Shown here piece by piece: positions 1-7,850 of a stretch of 15,998 bases of DNA (positions within the stretch are counted from its first letter, which is position 1; the number at the start of each line of letters is the position of its first letter). The notes beneath the pieces are model-generated. The model had not been told where the DNA came from and did no database searches. It was given only the letters and a program-made list of their open reading frames with translations. A program made the position numbers and the translations under genes. The stretch covers positions 1 through 15,998 of the forward strand of contig DAOWBJ010000007.1 of the NCBI GenBank assembly GCA_030634125.1, written 5' to 3'. The stretch comes from Victivallales bacterium (GTDB lineage: Bacteria > Verrucomicrobiota > Lentisphaeria > Victivallales > Victivallaceae).

Positions 1-2
1 TG

Positions 3-1667
3 GTTGCTCTGGCAATTCTCGCGGCAATGGCCGGCGGCGATTTCCAGACTGCCGGATTGATCGCGTTTTTCCTGCTGGCAACAATTATTATCGAATCCAG
101 AACCGCCAGCGGCGCGCAGCGTTCCATTGAGGAACTGGTTAAATTAACTCCAAGTACAGCTAGAAAAATTGTTGACGGCAAAGAAGTTGAAGTTCAAGCT
201 CTGACACTCAAAGTTGGAGATGTCATCAGTGTACGTCCCGGCGAAAACTTCCCGGTTGACGGACGTGTCAAGAAAGGTGAAAGCGCGGTAAACCAGGCAT
301 CCATTACCGGAGAGTCTCTACCGCTTGATAAGGCTGCGGGCGATGATGTTTTCGCGGGTACGCAGAACTTGACCGGGCAAATTGAAATGGAAGTTACCAG
401 GATTGGCGAAGATACAACTTTAGGTAAAGTTAAAGATATGATTCTGGCGGCGGAAAGCTCGCGCACGCCAATCGTTCGTATTATCGACCGTTATGCCGGA
501 TATTACACCCCGACAATTCTAATGCTCGCCGGAGTAACATGGTCATTTACGCAGGATATGGAGCGTGTTATAACTTTAATGGTTATTGCCTGCCCGTGCG
601 CAATCGTCCTCGCGACTCCAACCGCGGTTATCGCCGCGGTTGCCGCCGCTGCCCGTCTCGGAATATTTATCAAAAATATAAGTCATTTGGAACTGGCGGC
701 GAAAATCCGTGCTTTTGTTTTTGACAAAACAGGTACCTTAACAGACGGTATTCTGTCTGTAACCAAACTTAGTCCAGTTGGCAAAATATCTCCCGCGGAA
801 TTATTGAAAACCGCCGCGTCCGCTGAAATTCGCAGTAATCACCCGACTGCTGTCGCATTGCGGAAATTAGCGGAGGAAGCCGGGCTGGAACTGGAAAAAA
901 CAGGTACTGCCAAAGAAGAACATGGTAAAGGCGTTGAAGTAACTATCGGTAAAAAAATAATTCGTGTCGGACGCGCCGCATGGCTCGAAAACATGGGACT
1001 TGCGGTCGGTAAACATCACGATGACGAATCTCACGGCATGAGCGTGGTTTACGTTGCCAGTAACGATAAAGTCATCGGCTGGATCGGATTTAAAGATAAA
1101 CTTCGTAACGAAACAAGCCAGATACTCAGTGATTTGAAAACCCTGGGCATAAAACATTGCGCAATGGTTACCGGAGACCGTGAAACTGTAGCAAAAATAA
1201 TCGCGGCTGATATTCTCATAGATGAATATCGCGCCGGATGCCTGCCTGAAGATAAAGTCGAATATGTAGAAAAAATTAAACTCTCTTCCCGCGTCGCCGT
1301 TGTTGGTGATGGTGTGAATGACGCTCCCGCGCTGGCGGCGGGCGACCTGGGTATCGCCATGGGCGCAATCGGCAGTGATATCGCAATAAACAGCGCGTCA
1401 ATCGCCTTGATGACAAACGACTTGCGCCGCGTGCCAATGCTTATTTTCTTGTCCAGGAAATTACGTACTATAGTTAATCAGAATTTATTCGTCGGCATGG
1501 TCTTTGTGCTTGGCGGTATGGTTCTGGCGGTATTCGGGGAACTCGGACCGGTTCAAGCGGCTATTCTGCATACTTTCAGTACATTGTTGATTATTTTCAA
1601 CAGTGCGAGGCTTGTCAGGGTTGGTGAGGAATTAACTCTCGAAGAAAGCCGCGCTGCTCAGAAATAA
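3..1667 (+). CDS. P1B-type heavy-metal translocating ATPase, C-terminal part (5' truncated by window)
   Basis: This is the C-terminal ~555 residues of an integral membrane pump that uses ATP to move a soft or transition metal ion across the inner membrane. The reading frame is open from base 3, so the first ATG at 27 is internal; the N-terminal metal-binding domain and first membrane helices lie outside the window. Counting from that ATG, visible motifs are the actuator loop TGES at residue 94, the membrane metal-site motif CPC at 189-191, the phosphorylation motif DKTGTLT with Asp233, an SNHP motif of the HP-locus type, and GDGVNDAPAL from 427. Hydrophobic stretches at about 5-25, 160-210 and 480-525 fit the P1B topology. 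CPC is compatible with Cu(I) or Zn/Cd pumps. The last helix contains HTFSTLL and NSARL, which I cannot assign to one substrate class. No metal regulator is visible. The next gene starts 41 nt downstream, so co-transcription is possible but there is no overlap. Confidence 0.95.
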   Translation, partial: VALAILAAMAGGDFQTAGLIAFFLLATIIIESRTASGAQRSIEELVKLTPSTARKIVDGKEVEVQALTLKVGDVISVRPGENFPVDGRVKKGESAVNQASITGESLPLDKAAGDDVFAGTQNLTGQIEMEVTRIGEDTTLGKVKDMILAAESSRTPIVRIIDRYAGYYTPTILMLAGVTWSFTQDMERVITLMVIACPCAIVLATPTAVIAAVAAAARLGIFIKNISHLELAAKIRAFVFDKTGTLTDGILSVTKLSPVGKISPAELLKTAASAEIRSNHPTAVALRKLAEEAGLELEKTGTAKEEHGKGVEVTIGKKIIRVGRAAWLENMGLAVGKHHDDESHGMSVVYVASNDKVIGWIGFKDKLRNETSQILSDLKTLGIKHCAMVTGDRETVAKIIAADILIDEYRAGCLPEDKVEYVEKIKLSSRVAVVGDGVNDAPALAAGDLGIAMGAIGSDIAINSASIALMTNDLRRVPMLIFLSRKLRTIVNQNLFVGMVFVLGGMVLAVFGELGPVQAAILHTFSTLLIIFNSARLVRVGEELTLEESRAAQK

Positions 1668-1707
1668 ATAAACTAATTTTAACATAACACAAACAGGACA
1701 GCGTAAT

Positions 1708-2898
1708 ATGGCAGACAACAAAGCGGCAATTGTCAAATCCGTTGGATTGACTAAGATATTCAGGGACTTCTGGAACCGTCCGAAAGCACGAGCGGTCAAC
1801 GATATTGATTTTGAAGTTCAGGAAGGCGAAGTGCTTGGTTTGCTCGGACCAAATGGTTCCGGTAAATCCACAACAGTAAAAATGATTCTCGGATTATTGT
1901 ATCCAACCGCGGGCGCGCTTTCCGTATTCGGGCGTTCACCCAAAGCTGTCGAAATTAAAAAAAATATCGGATATCTCCCCGAGGAGTCATATCTTTATAA
2001 GCATTTAACCGCAATGGAAACACTGGATTTCTTCGGTTCTTTATTCAATTTATCTAAAACAGAACGCCGCCGGCGCAGTGAACAATTGCTTGACATGGTC
2101 GGGCTGAGTCATGTCCGCCGCCGCCCTGTCGGTGAATTCTCTAAAGGTATGGCCCGCCGCATTGGTTTGGCGCAGGCAATGATTAATGACCCCGACCTTC
2201 TGATTCTTGACGAACCTACTTCAGGGCTTGACCCGATCGGCTGTAAAGAAGTTAAAGATTTAATAATGCTGCTGAAAAAACGCGGCAAAACGGTTTTGAT
2301 CACCAGTCACCTCTTAAGTGATATCGAAGATATTTGTGATCGCGCCATTATTCTCTACGGCGGAAAAATCAGGGCGAAAGGTTCATTAAACACCTTACTG
2401 CTCGACACTGACGCCAGCCGCATTACAATGCCCTTATTAAAACCTGAAGTTACCGAAAAGGTTATCACAATTTTACGCGAAAACCTGAAAGGTGAAGATT
2501 TTACCATAGATCATCCGCGCCGTACTCTGGAAGACTTCTTCCTCGGCGTCATAGATCAGGCAAAAGCTGACAGTGTTGAAACTTCCGGCGTAACCAGCGG
2601 TGGGCAGATCGCTAACTTCCTGAACGAGGGAGATGAAAAATCTTCTGCTGTACTTGCGGAATTACTCGGCAGGGAAGAGACAAAGGTCGCCTCTGACGCC
2701 GAAATCAAGATTGAAAAAGCAAAAGAAGCCAGAAAAGCTGAAAAACTTAAAGTCGAGGCGGAAAATATTAAGATACAGGAACTCACCGCCGGAAAAACAG
2801 TTGATGTCGAAAGCGAAGAAACAGAAGTGGCGGACGAAGCTGAATCTAATGTTTCAGAAGCAGACGAGAAATTAAAAGATATTCTTGGCGGTAAATAA
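1708..2898 (+). CDS. ABC-2 type exporter ATP-binding protein with charged C-terminal tail
   Basis: This is the cytoplasmic ATPase subunit of an ABC exporter, 396 aa. It shows Walker A GPNGSGKST (47-55), a GYLPEE segment at the Q-loop (88-93, Glu where Gln is usual), the signature FSKGM (144-148), Walker B LLILDEP (164-170) and the H-loop His201. The FSKGM signature and GYLPEE segment are typical of ABC-2/CcmA-NosF-like exporters rather than importers. The nucleotide-binding domain ends near residue 230. A second region to about 300 is followed by roughly 95 residues very rich in Glu, Lys and Ala, probably disordered or coiled-coil, which is longer than usual for the family. The start is set by AGGA at 1695-1698, 9 nt before ATG. 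The permease gene begins 14 nt after the stop, so the two almost certainly form one complex. The substrate is unknown. Confidence 0.93.
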   Translation: MADNKAAIVKSVGLTKIFRDFWNRPKARAVNDIDFEVQEGEVLGLLGPNGSGKSTTVKMILGLLYPTAGALSVFGRSPKAVEIKKNIGYLPEESYLYKHLTAMETLDFFGSLFNLSKTERRRRSEQLLDMVGLSHVRRRPVGEFSKGMARRIGLAQAMINDPDLLILDEPTSGLDPIGCKEVKDLIMLLKKRGKTVLITSHLLSDIEDICDRAIILYGGKIRAKGSLNTLLLDTDASRITMPLLKPEVTEKVITILRENLKGEDFTIDHPRRTLEDFFLGVIDQAKADSVETSGVTSGGQIANFLNEGDEKSSAVLAELLGREETKVASDAEIKIEKAKEARKAEKLKVEAENIKIQELTAGKTVDVESEETEVADEAESNVSEADEKLKDILGGK

Positions 2899-2912
2899 AT
2901 TAGGACTATAAG

Positions 2913-4316
2913 ATGAAAGCTTTTTGGGCAATAATCAAACTTACATTTAAAAATGCGATACGCTCTCATATTTTTCAATTGCTGCTGTTCGTATTGGCTT
3001 TGTGTGTAGTTTTCATACCCGCAACTATCAGTGGAGACGGAACGGCACATGGATTTATTCAAATATCCCTGAAATATTCTATGGCGGCGGTAGCTTTTGT
3101 ACTGTCGCTCTCATCCATCTGGTTAGGTTGTCAAATTCTGAGCCGCGATGTTGAAAACTATGAATTGCACATGGTTGTCAGCAAACCGACGTCCCGAATT
3201 ACAGTTTGGCTGTCAAAATGGACTGGAATTTGTATAATTCATCTGATATTGCTTTTGGCCGCGGCGGCGGTGGTATATTTTTCCGTGATCTGGCAGTATA
3301 ATCGTCGTGATTTCAGCAAAATTGAAAAAGAGCGCATTGATAACGAAGTTCTGGTTGGCAGACGTGTATTCATGCCGACATTGCCGGATATTGATAAATT
3401 AGCCAAAATGTTACTGAAAAAACAACAGGCCCGCGCCGAAGAACTTGGTTTGGATTTCGATGCGAAAAAAGAATTTAAAGTTTGTAAAATTAAAGTCAGC
3501 TCCAGTTTCGCGGAAATCCTGACCGGGCAAATGCGCACCTGGCAATACAAAAATCTGCCGGTTGAGGAAAAACGTCCTCTATATATAAGTTATCGTTTTT
3601 ATGTCAATAAAGTTGACAGCTCAAAACAGCGTTTGGCTCATGGCGCCTGGGGCTACGGACAACCAAAATTTGTTGAAGAAAAAGCTGAGGACGGCAAAGT
3701 GTCAAAGAAAAAGTTTCTCGGTTTCGACCTTCTCATGGAAAGGCAGCCGCGACAATTCATGGCTGGAGTTTTTAATGAAATAACTTTACCGCCGGGGCTT
3801 ATTTCTCCTGACGGGGAAGTTAGAGTTAATTTTTTGAACACGGACATTAAAAAAGCTCCTTTCTTTACGCAGAAAGCTGACGGACCTAAGCTCTTATTGA
3901 AAGTAACGTCTTTCGGGGAAAATTATTTCCGGGCGGTAGTTGTGCTTAGTCTGCAGTTAATAATTCTCGCCGGTCTCGGCTGCGCCGCCGCCGCGGTATT
4001 ATCAATGCCGACCGCAGTATTTGTCGTAATGTCTTATTTACTGTTCGGCAGTATCGCCACTTATATGGTTGATACCACTTATTTCGGTGGAGCCGGAGAT
4101 GTTATCGCTTACTGGGTTGGTAAAATTCTATTACTTGCTGTGATTCCAATGCAGAAATTTGAAGTTACAAATTATGTCGCTAATGGAGAATTAATAGAAT
4201 TAACTTTAATGGGCAAATTGTTTTTACAATACTTTGTGCTTCGAGCTTTGCCATTTTTCATGCTGGGAATGTGGTTATATAAACGTCGTGAATTAGGACT
4301 GGTTATCAGGAAGTAA
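2913..4316 (+). CDS. ABC-2 type transporter permease with large extracytoplasmic domain
   Basis: This is the inner-membrane permease partner of the preceding ATPase, 467 aa. Predicted membrane helices lie at about residues 20-38, 53-74 and 103-126, then 339-362, 366-388 and 440-458, with a possible further segment near 395-415. Between helices 3 and 4 are about 200 mostly hydrophilic residues (roughly 130-335), presumably a folded periplasmic domain. The segment VVSKPTSR...KWTG (88-104) matches the usual ABC-2 permease pattern in the loop before the third helix. The start has AGGA at 2902-2905, 7 nt upstream. The stop codon is 3 nt from the start of the next gene, so translational coupling of the three-gene cluster is likely. 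Domain limits are from hydrophobicity by eye; the substrate cannot be inferred. Confidence 0.88.
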   Translation: MKAFWAIIKLTFKNAIRSHIFQLLLFVLALCVVFIPATISGDGTAHGFIQISLKYSMAAVAFVLSLSSIWLGCQILSRDVENYELHMVVSKPTSRITVWLSKWTGICIIHLILLLAAAAVVYFSVIWQYNRRDFSKIEKERIDNEVLVGRRVFMPTLPDIDKLAKMLLKKQQARAEELGLDFDAKKEFKVCKIKVSSSFAEILTGQMRTWQYKNLPVEEKRPLYISYRFYVNKVDSSKQRLAHGAWGYGQPKFVEEKAEDGKVSKKKFLGFDLLMERQPRQFMAGVFNEITLPPGLISPDGEVRVNFLNTDIKKAPFFTQKADGPKLLLKVTSFGENYFRAVVVLSLQLIILAGLGCAAAAVLSMPTAVFVVMSYLLFGSIATYMVDTTYFGGAGDVIAYWVGKILLLAVIPMQKFEVTNYVANGELIELTLMGKLFLQYFVLRALPFFMLGMWLYKRRELGLVIRK

Positions 4317-4319
4317 ACT

Positions 4320-5942
4320 ATGATTAAATTTAAAAAACTCGCAATATTTACTGCTACATTTTTTGTATCAATTGTTTTACTCATTGGGATTCATTATACC
4401 CAGAAACAACTTGATGAAAGCATCAAAGTAAATCATTTGCGCTTTACCGGGCAAATCAAAAACGCCCCGCCGCTGGTTGCTTTCACAACGGTGGCTTTGG
4501 GAAGTTTTCGCGGTATCCTCGCTGACTTCTTGTGGCTGCGTGCCGCGAGTTTACAGGATAAAGGTAATTATTTTGAAATGGTTCAGCTCGCTGACTGGAT
4601 TCAAAAGCTGCAGCCTCGTTTCGCGGGAGCGGCATCGTACCTGGCATGGAACATGGCTTATAATATTTCGGTAACCTGTTCAAACCGGGAAGACCGCTGG
4701 CGCTGGGTGAATGAAGGCGTCAAGCTGCTCCGCACAAGTCTGGAATATAACCCTGAGGATGCTAATCTTTACAAAGAATTAGGCTGGATATTCCAACATA
4801 AAATGGGTAATGTTCTGGACGATGCCCATCAGCTTTACAAAAATCGTCTCGCTCTTGCCATGATGAGAGTTATAGGTAGTAATCCTGATTGGGAAAAACT
4901 CGCGAAAGCTCCGGTCGGTTATAAAGCATTCCTGAAAAAATATCCTGAAACAAAGGACAGCCCTTTCCTGGAAGCATTAAAGAAATCAGGTATTGAAACT
5001 TACGATAAACTCTATGAGGATTTTAAGAAAAAATCCGAACTGCCGCAAAGTTTTCTCACTGCTTTGAACAGACCCCTGATGGCTGCTGATTTAAGCGATT
5101 ACTTCCGCGCAGCCTGGCTTTACGACAAATATAAACTTAGAGCAAGCGTAATCAACGAAATCAATAAGGATTACGGCGATTTGGATTGGCGTTTGCCGGA
5201 ATCACAAGCTATTTACTGGGCGACAATGGGTTTAAGAATGACTCCGTCGCATAAAGATATAAGCTGTGAACGCATGATTACTCAATCTTTATTCGCGGCA
5301 TTCAAATCCGGCAGAGTTGTGATGATTGACCGTCAAAATTATGATACAATAGTTTGTATGCCGAATTTGAAAGTTGTTGACGCGGTTCTTAGAGTTTACG
5401 ATGAAGCATATTTGAATAATGATAAACAATCCAGTTTCCGTTCAGCCAAATTGAACTTCATGAAAGACGCGATTGTGCTTCTCTACAGTTACGGGGACTT
5501 CAAAAAATCAAAAGAATATTACAGAAAACTCCGCAAAGAAGAACCCGGCAAATATCGTCGCGGCTACATGGCTTTTCTCATCAAAGAATGGTCTGAGGAT
5601 ATGAAAGACGCAGCCGTGAAACAAGCGACTAACATTATAGGCGGTTTGATTTACAGCAGCCTGAATTATATGGTTAACGGCGATATGGAAAAAGCGGTTG
5701 AACATGAAAACCTGGCTAAATATCTTTATAAAAATTATCAAAAAGCCAACGCTGACGTAAAAGAACGTATCGGTCTGGCTCCATACAAAACCCTCAAAGC
5801 CGGGATGATTCAATCTGCATTAAAATCCTTCCCGCCGATGATGGCACAAATTCTTCGCGCCAGGATAGAGGCAAGCAAAAAAGCTCAGGAAAAGAAAAAA
5901 AATATATCACGCGGTGCTGTTATACCCGGATTATCATATTGA
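4320..5942 (+). CDS. Membrane-anchored helical-repeat (TPR-like) protein linked to ABC-2 exporter
   Basis: The 540-residue product has a short basic N-terminus and one hydrophobic segment at about 7-26, with no convincing cleavage site. It should therefore be anchored in the inner membrane with the bulk in the periplasm. The rest is helical, rich in aromatic and charged residues, with TPR-like stretches such as ADFLWLRAASLQDKGNYFEM, WVNEGVKLLRTSLEYNPEDA and FKKSKEYYRKLRKEEP. The C-terminus is Lys-rich. The Shine-Dalgarno AGGA (4308-4311) lies inside the end of the permease gene, and only 3 nt separate stop and start, so it is surely co-expressed with the exporter. I do not recognise a named family. 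A role as periplasmic scaffold or partner of the exporter is inference from position and architecture. No terminator is visible in the 54 nt before accD. Confidence 0.8.
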   Translation: MIKFKKLAIFTATFFVSIVLLIGIHYTQKQLDESIKVNHLRFTGQIKNAPPLVAFTTVALGSFRGILADFLWLRAASLQDKGNYFEMVQLADWIQKLQPRFAGAASYLAWNMAYNISVTCSNREDRWRWVNEGVKLLRTSLEYNPEDANLYKELGWIFQHKMGNVLDDAHQLYKNRLALAMMRVIGSNPDWEKLAKAPVGYKAFLKKYPETKDSPFLEALKKSGIETYDKLYEDFKKKSELPQSFLTALNRPLMAADLSDYFRAAWLYDKYKLRASVINEINKDYGDLDWRLPESQAIYWATMGLRMTPSHKDISCERMITQSLFAAFKSGRVVMIDRQNYDTIVCMPNLKVVDAVLRVYDEAYLNNDKQSSFRSAKLNFMKDAIVLLYSYGDFKKSKEYYRKLRKEEPGKYRRGYMAFLIKEWSEDMKDAAVKQATNIIGGLIYSSLNYMVNGDMEKAVEHENLAKYLYKNYQKANADVKERIGLAPYKTLKAGMIQSALKSFPPMMAQILRARIEASKKAQEKKKNISRGAVIPGLSY

Positions 5943-5996
5943 TGTTTTGTCTTACATGATATCAACAATACCGTTTAACTAATGGAGAAAAAAAGT

Positions 5997-6851
5997 ATGT
6001 CCTTATTTAAGAAATCAAAATATTCAACCATAAAAATAAATGCATCGAGCTCTCAAAAAAGAGATATCCCTGAAGGCTTATGGTTAAAATGCCGCAAATG
6101 CATGCGAACTCTTTACAAGAAAGCTCTTGAACAGAACAGCAACATCTGCCCGCATTGTAATTTTCATTCACCTTTGAACGCGCCTGAACGCATTAAACTC
6201 TTAACCGATACAGGCAGTTTCCAGGAAATAGATGAACATCTTGAATCAGTCGATCCCTTGAAATTTGTTGATTCGCAAAAATATACTGATCGCTTGAAAA
6301 ATAATAAAGCAAAAACCGGCATGAAAGAAGGCGTTGTTTGCGGAACCGCGGCTCTTGACGGTCAAAAATATGCTTTGGGAGTTATGGATTTTCGTTTCCT
6401 CGGTGCCTCTATGGGCTCCGCGGTTGGAGAAAAAATAACCCGTCTGCTTGAAAAAGCTTTGGAATTAAAAATACCCGCGGTTCTGGTTACCGCCAGCGGT
6501 GGAGCTCGAATGCAGGAAGGCATATTAAGCTTAATGCAAATGCCTAAAACCTGTGCCGTACTCGAACGTTTGAATGAAGCAGGTCTGCCCTATATTGTTA
6601 TTCTTACACATCCGACTTATGGCGGCGTAACTGCCAGTTTTGCGGTTTTGGGTGATTTGATTTTAGCCGAACCCGGCGCAATGATCGGATTTGCCGGTCC
6701 CAGAGTTATTCAGGAGACCACCAACGCGGTTTTACCCAAAGGCTTCCAGACAGCGGAATTCTTACTTGAAAAGGGTTTGGTAGATAGAGTAATTGATCGC
6801 AAAAATTTGCGGAATGAATTATCGCTTTGCCTTGACTATCTTACTAAATAG
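5997..6851 (+). CDS. accD: Acetyl-CoA carboxylase carboxyltransferase subunit beta
   Basis: AccD is the beta half of the carboxyltransferase that passes CO2 from carboxybiotin to acetyl-CoA, giving malonyl-CoA for fatty acid synthesis; it pairs with AccA in the cytoplasm. The 284-aa length is normal. The N-terminal zinc ribbon has Cys32, Cys35, Cys51 and Cys54 (CRKC and CPHC). The crotonase-like domain shows ASGGARMQEG, PTYGGVTASFA and GFAGPRVIQET, the segments that form the oxyanion and CoA sites. I prefer ATG 5997 to the in-frame ATG at 5982, because GGAG at 5984-5987 is 9 nt before 5997 and overlaps the upstream ATG. No accA or folC is adjacent in the window. The last codons contain the promoter of the following SRP RNA gene. 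Confidence 0.96.
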   Translation: MSLFKKSKYSTIKINASSSQKRDIPEGLWLKCRKCMRTLYKKALEQNSNICPHCNFHSPLNAPERIKLLTDTGSFQEIDEHLESVDPLKFVDSQKYTDRLKNNKAKTGMKEGVVCGTAALDGQKYALGVMDFRFLGASMGSAVGEKITRLLEKALELKIPAVLVTASGGARMQEGILSLMQMPKTCAVLERLNEAGLPYIVILTHPTYGGVTASFAVLGDLILAEPGAMIGFAGPRVIQETTNAVLPKGFQTAEFLLEKGLVDRVIDRKNLRNELSLCLDYLTK

Positions 6852-6859
6852 TGTATAGT
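6832..6859 (+). promoter_or_regulatory. Sigma-70-type promoter for the SRP RNA gene
   Basis: TTGACT at 6832-6837 and TATAGT at 6854-6859 are separated by 16 nt, close to the sigma-70 consensus. The -35 box and most of the spacer lie in the last codons of accD. Transcription would begin near 6866, leaving a ~17 nt leader before the predicted mature SRP RNA end at 6883, which would need 5' processing (RNase P does this for E. coli 4.5S RNA). It is well placed for the RNA gene, but no transcript data support it. Confidence 0.6.
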
Positions 6860-6882
6860 CATAATTCTGATAGTTAATTTCT

Positions 6883-6995
6883 GCGTCATCGGACCGGATC
6901 CTATGCACTGGTCTCCTGCTAACCGAGTCAGATGGGGAACCAAGCAGCTCCATGCAATGAGCCAGGTGCTGTAGGTTAATCTGTTTCGATGGCGC
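6883..6995 (+). ncRNA. ffs: 4.5S / signal recognition particle RNA (small bacterial type)
   Basis: This RNA binds Ffh to form the signal recognition particle that targets nascent membrane proteins. The Ffh-binding core is clear: GTCAG at 6927-6931, GGAA tetraloop at 6936-6939 and AGCAGC at 6943-6948. The apical stem is TGG (6933-6935) with CCA (6940-6942), where E. coli has UCC/GGA, so base identity is swapped but pairing is kept. The ends close with a 9-bp helix, GCGTCATCG (6883-6891) with CGATGGCGC (6987-6995), one G-U pair included. Further pairing joins GCACTGG (6905-6911) with CCAGGTGC (6962-6969, one bulge) and CCTA (6900-6903) with TAGG (6972-6975). The length of ~113 nt fits the type lacking an Alu domain. 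T6 follows directly. The exact ends are estimated from the closing helix. Confidence 0.9.
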
Positions 6996-7001
6996 TTTTT
7001 T
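6987..7001 (+). terminator. Terminator of the SRP RNA gene (closing helix plus T tract)
   Basis: The 3' strand of the SRP RNA closing helix, CGATGGCGC, is followed at once by six T residues (6996-7001). A GC-containing helix with a T tract is the usual form of 4.5S RNA 3' ends, but the 5' strand of this helix is ~95 nt away (6883-6891). Efficiency is uncertain, and some read-through into rph would be expected if that operon has no other promoter. Confidence 0.55.
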
Positions 7002-7027
7002 ATAATTACGAATTACAGGACATTTTA

Positions 7028-7828
7028 ATGAAACGATTTGACGGACGTAAATTTGATGAATTACGCAAAATAAAATTCACTGAAGATTATTTAGCTCATC
7101 CTCTGGCATCTACCCTCATTGAAGTCGGCGGCACAAAAGTTGTCTGCGCGGTCAGTATGGAAAATCGTGTCCCACCGTGGATGCGCCAGCAAAATGTCCC
7201 CGGCGGCTGGCTTACCTGCGAATACGGCATGCTCCCGGCATCTACTCACAGCCGCATGCGGCGTGAAGCTTCCGGCGGCAAACAAGGCGGCAGGACAGTT
7301 GAAATTCAGCGTTTGATTGGTCGCAGTTTGCGCGGCGTGGTTGATTTGCGGAAAATCGGACAAAACACTATTCATATTGACTGTGATGTCCTTGATGCCG
7401 ACGGCGGCACTCGCTGCGCAGGCATTACCGGAGCCGCGACCGCATTGCATTTGGCAATGAAATCAGTCAAGTTCAAACGTAACCCTGTCAATGAACTAGT
7501 CGCCGCAATCAGTGTCGGTATCGTTAAAGGAGAAGCTGTCCTTGACCTCTGTTACGAGGAAGACTGCAACGCGGACGTTGACATGAACATAGTCATGACT
7601 GAATCCGGTAAATTCATCGAAATACAGGGTACTGCCGAAGAGCAGCCTTTTTCCCGCGACCAATTCAATGAAATGATGAATTTAGCGGAGAAAGGCTTAA
7701 AAGAGATTTTTGAATTACAACGCAGTATAATTAATAGTGATTTAAACAAAAAGTCCGGCCCGAAAAGAATGAACCCCAACAAAGAAATTGGTTCTATGGG
7801 GGATGTCCTGGGCGACATTAAACTTTAA
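7028..7828 (+). CDS. rph: Ribonuclease PH
   Basis: RNase PH is a phosphorolytic 3'-to-5' exoribonuclease that trims tRNA and other stable RNA 3' ends, working as a hexamer. The 266-aa product matches throughout: an early VEVGGTK-like strand (IEVGGTKVVCAVS), the catalytic segment EYGMLPASTHSR, EIQRLIGRSLRGVVDL, DCDVLDADGGTR and GTAEEQPFSRD. About 25 residues after the last family helix form a polar tail rich in Lys, Asn and Gly. I chose ATG 7028, with AGGA at 7017-7020 and 7 nt spacing. An in-frame ATG at 6989 would put the start inside the SRP RNA helix and its terminator and adds 13 residues unlike the family N-terminus. dnaX follows after 22 nt, so rph is probably first in the rph-dnaX-ybaB-recR operon. 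Confidence 0.95.
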   Translation: MKRFDGRKFDELRKIKFTEDYLAHPLASTLIEVGGTKVVCAVSMENRVPPWMRQQNVPGGWLTCEYGMLPASTHSRMRREASGGKQGGRTVEIQRLIGRSLRGVVDLRKIGQNTIHIDCDVLDADGGTRCAGITGAATALHLAMKSVKFKRNPVNELVAAISVGIVKGEAVLDLCYEEDCNADVDMNIVMTESGKFIEIQGTAEEQPFSRDQFNEMMNLAEKGLKEIFELQRSIINSDLNKKSGPKRMNPNKEIGSMGDVLGDIKL

Positions 7829-7850
7829 ACATTTACAACGCGGAGTAAAA

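Noticed and set aside
2556..3062. A 168-codon minus-strand open frame opposite the ABC ATPase tail.
   Set aside because: Its Ser-rich translation is the antisense shadow of a Glu/Lys/Ala-rich coding segment.
6989..7027. An N-terminal extension of rph from ATG 6989.
   Set aside because: It lies inside the SRP RNA closing helix and T tract, lacks a ribosome site and does not resemble RNase PH N-termini; ATG 7028 has a good AGGA.
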